This document shows, piece after piece, positions 1 to 4,122 of a DNA stretch of 5,315 bases. A model generated the notes under the pieces. That model did no database searches. It was given only the letters and a program-made list of their open reading frames with translations, and was not told the DNA's origin. The stretch's first letter is position 1. Each line of letters opens with the position of its first letter. The position numbers and the translations under genes were made by a program. Source of the DNA: JANWHF01 sp036276235 (GTDB taxonomy: Bacteria > Planctomycetota > Phycisphaerae > Tepidisphaerales > Tepidisphaeraceae); contig DATBDZ010000391.1 in assembly GCA_036276235.1 (NCBI GenBank), forward strand, positions 1-5,315. The letters are read 5' to 3'.

Positions 1-92
1 CCGCTTCGCGTCTTCGTCTCTTCGCGTGACATCAGCTTCGGATTTGGGTCTTTCGGAATTCATTCGTATTTTGACGATTCGGATTTCGGAAG
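1..92. repeat. Degenerate short-period repeats at the left edge
   Basis: Positions 1-24 read as three octamers ending in CTTCG (CCGCTTCG, CGTCTTCG, TCTCTTCG). Positions 36-62 and 76-90 carry several copies of a TTCGGATTT-like phrase. No gene with coding character covers this stretch, and the short open frames here look like chance. The left end may be cut by the window edge. The repeats are degenerate, so calling them arrays is partly a judgement. Confidence 0.4.
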
Positions 93-130
93 ACGAAGTT
101 CACCCGGCCGCGGTCGCATGTCCGAAGCGC

Positions 131-169
131 AAAAAAGAAGGCGAATGCCGGGTCACGGCATTCGCCTTC
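131..169 (-). terminator. Intrinsic (Rho-independent) terminator
   Basis: A perfect 14-bp inverted repeat, GAAGGCGAATGCCG (137-150) and CGGCATTCGCCTTC (156-169), encloses the 5-base loop GGTCA. Read on the minus strand the hairpin is followed directly by six T (136-131), giving the classic stem plus U-tract. The stem starts 43 bases after the stop codon of the minus-strand gene at 213-878, so it should end that transcript. There is no T-tract on the plus-strand side, so it is predicted to work in one direction only. Confidence 0.9.
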
Positions 170-182
170 CTCGCTGACTTGC

Positions 183-214
183 GCTCTACCTTTTGCTTGC
201 TCTACCCTTTGCTT
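183..214. repeat. 16-bp tandem duplication overlapping a stop codon
   Basis: GCTCTACCTTTTGCTT (183-198) is followed immediately by GCTCTACCCTTTGCTT (199-214), with 15 of 16 positions identical. The second copy overlaps the TAA stop (213-215) of the minus-strand gene. The first copy lies between that stop and the terminator. It looks like a local slippage or duplication event; no function is visible. Confidence 0.75.
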
Positions 215-878
215 ATTGTGCCGTCGCGGTGATCCGCGCGGCGCCGGCGGGGACCAATTCTTTTTGCGGATGCGCGCCGTTGCCGTTTTCCGTGCGGGCG
301 CGGGCGTGATCTTTGTCGCCGGGATTCCGCATGGGGCGGGCATTGCCGTTGCCGTTCGAATGCGCGTGGCCGTTGCCGTTGGATTTTGCGGCGGCGGGCA
401 CGTCGCCGCGAATGAGGATCGCAAGATCCGGCATCGTGCTCACTTCGCCATGACCGATCGGCTGCGCCAGTGCGCTCATGATTTGCGTGACAGTGGTAAC
501 TGTGGCCGTCGTCGAGGCGATTTGCGTCTCGACGGCTTTGGCAACCGCCATCAGCAATCGCGGCAACACCGCGAAGCTCGTGAGCTTTTCGCTGCGATCG
601 CAATTCGCCCAGGGATGGGTGATGAATCGCGATTCGCCATCGGAATGCGTGAGCGAGATGCGATAGGTTCCTTCGACGGGGCCGTATCGCAGCAGAAGCG
701 TTGCTTTGCCTTTATCGTTGTAGCTGACGGGGATATCCGCCTCGACACCGAGGTGGCATTCCTGCGCGAGAAACCGCTCGACGACCGTAACCACGCGATT
801 CGCTTCATCGACGGCGTTATTCAATTGAGGGGCCAGGGCGCGAAGCTTGTTCACCGCCTGACGGAGATCGTTAACCAT
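213..878 (-). CDS. Conserved-looking hypothetical protein with Asn-Gly-rich C-terminal tail
   Basis: A 221-residue protein that I do not recognise as a named family. Residues 1-40 look like one amphipathic helix or short coiled coil (LRQAVNKLRALAPQLNNAV and onward, Leu/Val at heptad-like spacing). Residues 43-90 alternate as beta strands (VSYNDKGKATLLLRYG), residues 98-137 form a second long helix rich in Ala, Val and Thr, and from about 162 the chain is low complexity with SNGNG repeats and scattered His, Arg and Pro, probably disordered. There is no signal peptide or membrane segment, so it is likely cytosolic. The frame is open up to an ATG at 983, but the ATG at 878 is preferred: it has a good Shine-Dalgarno and the extra 35 residues look non-coding. 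A strong terminator follows. The helix-strand-helix body suggests a real gene; any role (scaffold, binding) would be a guess. Confidence 0.8.
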   Translation of the reverse strand: MVNDLRQAVNKLRALAPQLNNAVDEANRVVTVVERFLAQECHLGVEADIPVSYNDKGKATLLLRYGPVEGTYRISLTHSDGESRFITHPWANCDRSEKLTSFAVLPRLLMAVAKAVETQIASTTATVTTVTQIMSALAQPIGHGEVSTMPDLAILIRGDVPAAAKSNGNGHAHSNGNGNARPMRNPGDKDHARARTENGNGAHPQKELVPAGAARITATAQ

Positions 879-882
879 ATTT

Positions 883-888
883 CCCTTC
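883..888 (-). promoter_or_regulatory. Ribosome binding site that decides the start at 878
   Basis: On the minus strand GAAGGG lies four bases (AAAT) before the ATG at 878. The alternative upstream ATG at 983 has only a weak purine run (GAAAGAG) too far away. This supports a 221-residue protein instead of a 256-residue one. Confidence 0.65.
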
Positions 889-1083
889 TTCCGGCCCCCG
901 AGAGTTCCTTGCCTTTCCCTGCATTCCCACTTGGAAGCTGATGCCTGCGGGCCGGTTGTGCGTAACTCTTCACCACTAACCATGCGTTGTCAAATGCTCT
1001 TTCAAACGGCCCAGAGTGGCAAATAAGCGCGGCTCATGCGCCACTGTACCGTATTCGCCCCACCGGACGTGATAGGAAAAATA

Positions 1084-1105
1084 CGCAATTTCGCAGAAAT
1101 TAGCG
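1084..1105. promoter_or_regulatory. Operator-like dyad in an AT-rich patch
   Basis: AATTTC (1087-1092) and GAAATT (1096-1101) are perfect inverted 6-mers around a GCA centre. Flanking CGC and GCG extend the symmetry with one unpaired A. The site lies in the most AT-rich part of the gap, about 205 bases upstream of the 878 start. It could bind a dimeric regulator or be a minor hairpin; no regulator gene is in the window. Confidence 0.3.
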
Positions 1106-1138
1106 AAAAGTGAATATGGGCAGCAGTTAGGGGACGTG

Positions 1139-1229
1139 CCGGATGAGTTTCGGGTTTCAGGTTTCGGGTTTCGGGTTAAGGTCCGAAAGCACCCTTTACG
1201 CCGCTCCGCGACCCAAACCTGAATCATGA
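1139..1229. repeat. Interspersed repeat, copy A, with five heptamers
   Basis: The copy starts CCGGATGA and continues with five heptamers (GTTTCGG, GTTTCAG, GTTTCGG, GTTTCGG, GTTAAGG; 1147-1181), then a flank with CCGAAAG and GCGACCC and an end in ATCATGA. It aligns with copy B at 1308-1392 across both the heptamers and the flank, with the flank clearly diverged. The repeat is therefore larger than a simple heptamer array. Confidence 0.65.
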
Positions 1230-1259
1230 AACCGGGACGTAGCGGAGGTCGTTGCAAAA

Positions 1260-1295
1260 GCCACAGGGGCGACAGAATGCCTGCCGCCCCGTGGC
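1260..1295. other. GC-rich imperfect hairpin between the two repeat copies
   Basis: GCCAC-A-GGGGCG (1260-1271) pairs with CGCCCC-GTGGC (1285-1295) with one bulged A. After an A-C mismatch, CAG and CTG extend the stem around the loop AATGC. No T-tract follows on either strand, so it is not a typical intrinsic terminator. It sits between repeat copies A and B and may be part of the same mobile or repeated unit. Confidence 0.5.
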
Positions 1296-1307
1296 CGGAA
1301 AGGATAT

Positions 1308-1392
1308 CCGATGAGTTCCGGGTTTCGAGTTTCAGGTTAAGAACCGGAAACCACTTCTGACGTTGCTGTGCGACCCGGAACGTGAGACTTGA
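1308..1392. repeat. Interspersed repeat, copy B, with four heptamers
   Basis: CCGATGA leads into four heptamers (GTTCCGG, GTTTCGA, GTTTCAG, GTTAAGA; 1315-1342), then a flank with CCGGAAA, TGCGACCC and an end in GACTTGA. It lies in direct orientation to copy A, with heptamer ends 168 bases apart at the start of the arrays. It has one heptamer fewer than copy A, as expected from slippage. Confidence 0.65.
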
Positions 1393-1420
1393 TCGAGCAA
1401 GTGGCGTTCCAGTTTGTGCA

Positions 1421-1504
1421 GAGGGACAGAGGGACGAAGGGACGAAGGGACAAAGGGACAAAGGGACAAAGGGACAAAGGGCCAAAGGGACAAAGGGACG
1501 CAGG
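1421..1504. repeat. Ten-unit octamer tandem array (AAGGGACA type)
   Basis: Ten consecutive 8-bp units run from 1421 to 1500: GAGGGACA, GAGGGACG, AAGGGACG, four AAGGGACA, AAGGGCCA, AAGGGACA and AAGGGACG, followed by the partial CAGG. An 8-bp period is not a multiple of three, so the array is not coding, although all frames stay open through it. Four identical central units suggest recent expansion by slippage. Confidence 0.9.
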
Positions 1505-1562
1505 AAAGGCGAAAAAGGGCGAGACTCCTCTTCCGGCCTATGTCCCTGCGTCCCTTCGTCCC
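1487..1562 (-). terminator. Inverted repeat behind the DUF1080 gene, possible terminator
   Basis: GGGACAAAGGGACGCAGG (1487-1504), the end of the octamer array, is inverted as CCTGCGTCCCTTCGTCCC (1545-1562). Only one position differs, and in minus-strand RNA that position becomes a G-U pair, so an 18-bp stem with a 40-base loop is possible. It begins seven bases past the DUF1080 stop codon. The loop is long and there is no clean U-tract, so it may slow or end transcription or simply be a second repeat cluster inserted in the opposite direction. Confidence 0.45.
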
Positions 1563-1568
1563 TCCCAA

Positions 1569-2234
1569 TCAATCCAACGCCTTAATCATCACGCTCTTAA
1601 AATAAACCTGGCTATTCGGATCATGTCCCTGCAAGGCGATTGTGCCGTGCTGGATGAAGCGGCCGGGGTTTCCGGCGGGCGGCTTGAAGTCGGCGGGCTG
1701 GGTCCATTCGTTGACCGTCTTGCCGTCGATCTTCAGGGTTACCGTGTGGTCCTTCACGATGATCTCATACAAAAACCACTCGTTATCCTTCTGCGGCGAA
1801 TTATTCATGACGTCTTTGACGTGATACAGGCTGCCGGTCTTGATTGGATCGCTGTGCGTCGCGTTCACCTGGCACTCAAACCCCTGATCCGGCCAATTCG
1901 ATTCCTGATACTTCGTGTGGAAATAAATCCCGGAGTTGGCGTGCGGGAAAGTCATCACCTCCGCCTTCAGATGGAAATTCTTCCAGTCATGATTGTGAAC
2001 CGGCCCATCGTAAAACAGATGCGCCGGGCCGGGGCCATGAACGGTCATATGGCCATCCTCAACCTTCCACGAACTGGCATTCGAGCCGATCTTCCAGCCA
2101 TCAAGGCTCTTACCATCAAAGAGGGCAACAAAGCCGTCCTTATCCGGCTTGGGCCCGGCGTCATCCGCCGCGATGCAGAACATTGCCGCCAGTACAATCG
2201 CGCCAACGGCGCTGAAATAGGTGGTGCGGGTCAT
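1569..2234 (-). CDS. Secreted DUF1080 protein, 3-keto-disaccharide hydrolase-like
   Basis: A 221-residue protein made almost entirely of one DUF1080 domain (Pfam PF06439, concanavalin A-like jelly roll). Residues 1-23 are a Sec signal peptide (hydrophobic FSAVGAIVLAAMFCIA, likely cleavage near ALA-ALA-ASP); no proper lipobox is present. Family landmarks in order are FVALFDGKSLDGW (35-47), NSGIYFHTKY (100-109), GFECQVNATH (118-127), EWFLYEIIVK (152-161), LKIDGKTVNEW (167-177) and GTIALQGHDPNSQVYFKS (197-214). Characterised members cleave glycosides whose sugar has been oxidised to the 3-keto form, so this one probably acts in the periplasm or envelope. Length is normal for a single-domain member. 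The ATG at 2234 has GGAG five bases upstream. The gene is divergent from a Gfo/Idh/MocA oxidoreductase, a usual partner that could supply the 3-keto substrate. The actual sugar cannot be read from sequence. Confidence 0.93.
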   Translation of the reverse strand: MTRTTYFSAVGAIVLAAMFCIAADDAGPKPDKDGFVALFDGKSLDGWKIGSNASSWKVEDGHMTVHGPGPAHLFYDGPVHNHDWKNFHLKAEVMTFPHANSGIYFHTKYQESNWPDQGFECQVNATHSDPIKTGSLYHVKDVMNNSPQKDNEWFLYEIIVKDHTVTLKIDGKTVNEWTQPADFKPPAGNPGRFIQHGTIALQGHDPNSQVYFKSVMIKALD

Positions 2235-2250
2235 GGAGTCTCCAAATAAG

Positions 2251-2313
2251 TTGTCAGTTGTCAGTTGTGAGTAGTCAGTTGTTGGTAGTTGGTTGTGGGT
2301 GGATGGTTGAAAG
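2251..2313. repeat. Nine-unit degenerate heptamer array next to the DUF1080 start
   Basis: Nine 7-bp units in register: TTGTCAG, TTGTCAG, TTGTGAG, TAGTCAG, TTGTTGG, TAGTTGG, TTGTGGG, TGGATGG, TTGAAAG. Units become less regular with distance from the DUF1080 gene. The array ends seven bases from the Shine-Dalgarno (2240-2243) of that gene, so it lies in its leader or promoter. On the sense strand of the gene it reads as CA-rich units (CTGACAA type). Similar short tandem heptamers are known from cyanobacterial genomes. Confidence 0.8.
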
Positions 2314-2404
2314 ATGGGGACGAGAAGATGTTCCTCGGGAAAATTGGATATACCGTTAACTCCGAATTCCGAGATGATCCCCGCTTCGGAACGTTCGGCG
2401 CTCC

Positions 2405-2530
2405 GAGGATCCGTGCCCTCGCCTTAGGCTCGTACACGGCGTGGTGACAGTTTTTGTGCTTCGAGAATCGTTCGTCTTGCGAGAACCATTCATCACGCCG
2501 TGAACGACTGCGACGAGTGCACGGATCCTC
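2405..2530. repeat. Interrupted inverted repeat, REPIN- or MITE-like
   Basis: Left arm 2405-2447 and right arm 2490-2530 are inverted copies. Their outer ends match perfectly for 12 bp (GAGGATCCGTGC and GCACGGATCCTC). Their inner ends match for 9 bp (CACGGCGTG and CACGCCGTG) followed by one mismatch and a matching TGA. The 16-18 bases between these blocks are diverged. A 42-base spacer carries two loose copies of CTT-CGAGAA. No open reading frame or transposase is inside. The structure suits a pair of inverted short repeats that move or spread as a unit, but mobility cannot be shown from one copy. Confidence 0.7.
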
Positions 2531-2673
2531 CAAACGCTAACGAGGTCCCGGAAGTGACTGCGATAACCCCCGGCAAGCGAGGGCGGTTTTGCCCATCGCG
2601 ATAGCCGCGCAGCTGCTGCTCGGTGGTATTAATCTCCGGACGTCATGAATTCTGCGAATGACATAGCCCAACC

Positions 2674-2677
2674 GGAG
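2674..2677 (+). promoter_or_regulatory. Ribosome binding site that decides the start at 2684
   Basis: GGAG lies six bases before the ATG at 2684. The frame is also open from an ATG at 2645, but that start has no comparable site and would place 13 extra residues (with Glu and Asp) in front of the Tat signal. The 2684 start puts the twin arginines at residues 6-7, as normal. Confidence 0.7.
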
Positions 2678-2683
2678 CCCGCC

Positions 2684-4111
2684 ATGAAGAAGATCGCTCG
2701 ACGCACGTTCCTCAAATCCGCGACTGCGGCGACCGTTCCGTGGCAGATCGTGCCGCGGCATGTTTTGGGCGGCGGGCAGACGCCGCCCAGCGAGAAACTC
2801 AACATCGCCAGCATCGGCGTTGGGGGGCAGGGACGCGGGGATTTTGCGCGCGTTGCGCAGGCGGCCAACGACAACATGCTCGCCATCTGCGATGTCGATC
2901 CGGCGCAATCTTCCATGCTGCAGCGCGATCGCGCCGTCGGCGCGATCGCACAAAAGTGCAAGGTCTTCACCGATTACCGCAAGATGCTCGATGAGATCAA
3001 GGAGATCGATGCGGTGGTGATCGCGACGCATGACAACATGCACGCGATGGTGTCGATGGAGGCGATTCGGCGCGGGAAGCATGTCTATTGCGAAAAGCCG
3101 CTCACGCATGATGTGTGGGAAGCGCGGCAGGTCGCCGAGGCGGCACGCAAGGCGAAGCTCGCCACGCAGATGGGCAATACCGGGCAGGCGTCGGCGGAGC
3201 CGCGGCGGATGTGTGAGCTGGTGTGGTCGGGAGTCATCGGGCCGGTGCGCGAGGCGCATATCTGGACGGATCGTCCTTCCAATGGTTTGTTCAACGAGTA
3301 TTGGCCGCAGGGCGTGGCGCGGCCGACGGATACGCCGCCCGTGCCGACGGGCATGGACTGGGATCTGTGGATCGGCGGCGCGCCGATGCGGCCATATCAT
3401 CCCGCCTATCACACCTTCAAATGGCGCGGCTGGTGGGATTTCGGGACCGGCGCGCTGGGCGACATGGGCTGCCATCGCTTCGATCCGGTTTTCCGCGCGC
3501 TCAAGCTCGGCGCGCCCACGTCCGTGCAGGCCTCATCCACGCGCGTGAACGATGAGACGTATCCGGTTGGCTCGATGGTGACGTATTATTTTCCGCCGCG
3601 CGATGAGCAAGTGCAGGCAATCAACACGCACGTGCGCGGGCTCAATGGCCGCGCCGCGGGCGGGCAGCCGATGCCGCCGGTCAAGCTCACCTGGTACGAC
3701 GGCGGCCTGCGTCCGCCGCGCCCGCAGGGTATGCCCGAAGGCGACACCATGGGCGACAACGGCATCCTGCTCGTCGGCGACAAGGGCTACATCCTAGACA
3801 ATCGCGTCTATCCCGAATCGCTCCGCAAGGACATGGATGCAACAGAGCGCCTGCCCGCTTCACCGGGCGGGCATTTCCTGGAATGGATCAACGCCTGCAA
3901 GGGCAAACTTCCCGCCGCCGGCTCGAATTTCGATTGGGCGGGGCCGCTCACCGAAGCGGTATTGCTAGGCGATGTCGCGCTCCGCTCGACGATCCGCAAG
4001 CTCTTGCCGCAACACAAGCTCGACTGGGACGCCGCGGCGTTGAAGTTCACGAATCTTGATGCGGCGAATCAGTATTTGAGGCGGGAGTATCGGAAAGGGT
4101 GGGAGCTGTAG
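2684..4111 (+). CDS. Tat-exported Gfo/Idh/MocA family oxidoreductase
   Basis: A 475-residue NAD(P)-dependent sugar or polyol oxidoreductase. Residues 1-30 are a twin-arginine signal (ARRTFLKSATAA, then VPRHVLGGG), so the enzyme is probably exported already folded with its cofactor. The N-terminal Rossmann domain (about 38-160) has the dinucleotide loop GVGGQGRG (45-52) and CDVD (69-72), whose Asp70 suggests NAD over NADP. The family motif EKP (137-139) follows, with the Lys expected at the active site. The C-terminal substrate domain carries GALGDMGCHRFDPVF (256-270), in which His264 and Asp267 match the family's catalytic D-x-G-x-H-x-x-D pattern. Length is typical of the long planctomycete-type members. 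It is divergent from a DUF1080 gene and convergent with an SMP-30-like gene, consistent with sugar oxidation in the envelope. Substrate and direction (C1 or C3 oxidation) are not determined by sequence. Confidence 0.93.
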   Translation: MKKIARRTFLKSATAATVPWQIVPRHVLGGGQTPPSEKLNIASIGVGGQGRGDFARVAQAANDNMLAICDVDPAQSSMLQRDRAVGAIAQKCKVFTDYRKMLDEIKEIDAVVIATHDNMHAMVSMEAIRRGKHVYCEKPLTHDVWEARQVAEAARKAKLATQMGNTGQASAEPRRMCELVWSGVIGPVREAHIWTDRPSNGLFNEYWPQGVARPTDTPPVPTGMDWDLWIGGAPMRPYHPAYHTFKWRGWWDFGTGALGDMGCHRFDPVFRALKLGAPTSVQASSTRVNDETYPVGSMVTYYFPPRDEQVQAINTHVRGLNGRAAGGQPMPPVKLTWYDGGLRPPRPQGMPEGDTMGDNGILLVGDKGYILDNRVYPESLRKDMDATERLPASPGGHFLEWINACKGKLPAAGSNFDWAGPLTEAVLLGDVALRSTIRKLLPQHKLDWDAAALKFTNLDAANQYLRREYRKGWEL

Positions 4112-4122
4112 CCTCACCACCC
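4097..4122. terminator. Hairpin covering both convergent stop codons
   Basis: GGGTGG (4097-4102) pairs with CCACCC (4117-4122), and GAG (4103-4105) with CTC (4113-4115), leaving one bulged A and a 7-base loop. The stem includes the stop codons of both convergent genes. Neither side has a strong T-tract (TTCGTTTT further on the plus side, TTT on the minus side). It may act as a weak two-way terminator, or the symmetry may be a coincidence of the two gene ends. Confidence 0.35.

Larger units (their letters stand above)
879..1568. other. 690-bp intergenic region rich in repeats, no convincing gene
   Basis: This gap separates two minus-strand genes. Long open frames cross it, but they read through an 8-bp tandem array and give proline-, serine- and leucine-rich strings or Gln/Arg/Lys/Gly strings, so they are artefacts. 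From 879 to 1138 it should hold the promoter of the 213-878 gene; I see only a dyad at 1084-1105 and a weak hairpin AGTGGC...GCCACT (1015-1045). From 1139 on it is made of repeats, annotated separately. Confidence 0.7.
2235..2683. other. Divergent intergenic region with two repeat elements
   Basis: These 449 bases separate the divergent DUF1080 and oxidoreductase starts and must contain both promoters. Most is taken up by the heptamer array (2251-2313) and the interrupted inverted repeat (2405-2530). Between them, 2314-2404 is unremarkable apart from a small TTCCGA/TCGGAA dyad (2368-2388). From 2531 to 2683 there is a near-direct repeat of GCGATA (in GCGATAACC and GCGATAGCC) and no clear -35/-10 pair. 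I see no coding region. Confidence 0.6.

Noticed and set aside
216..941. 241-residue plus-strand open frame opposite the hypothetical gene
   Set aside because: Its sequence is Arg/Ala/Gly-rich and repetitive, it has no Shine-Dalgarno, and the terminator and ribosome binding site both support the minus strand.
879..983. N-terminal extension of the hypothetical gene to the ATG at 983
   Set aside because: The 35 extra residues are of non-coding character and the ATG at 983 has no proper Shine-Dalgarno, while the ATG at 878 has GAAGGG at good spacing.
965..993. TTGACA (993-988, minus) as a promoter for the hypothetical gene
   Set aside because: The -35 is perfect, but at 16-19 bases spacing only AAGAGT or GAGTTA are available as -10, which is too poor to annotate.
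976..1572. Long minus-strand open frame (198 residues) through the repeat region
   Set aside because: It reads through the 8-bp array as strings such as LCPFVPLSLCPF and through both repeat copies as ETRNSS. It has no Shine-Dalgarno, no domain, and is explained by repeats lacking stop codons.
1389..2249. 286-residue plus-strand open frame overlapping the DUF1080 gene
   Set aside because: It begins in the octamer array (Gly/Arg/Lys/Gln/Asp strings) and continues as the antisense of a clearly recognised DUF1080 gene. It is a shadow frame.
1147..2313. Short tandem repeats as a CRISPR array
   Set aside because: Units are 7-8 bp with no unique spacers of 25-40 bp between repeats and no cas genes.
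2405..2530. Insertion sequence with terminal inverted repeats
   Set aside because: The whole structure is only about 126 bp and has no transposase. No flanking target-site duplication is visible, so only a non-autonomous repeat can be proposed.
2537..3475. 312-residue minus-strand open frame opposite the oxidoreductase
   Set aside because: Arg-, His- and Pro-rich antisense of a GC-rich gene with recognisable Gfo/Idh/MocA motifs on the plus strand; no independent support.
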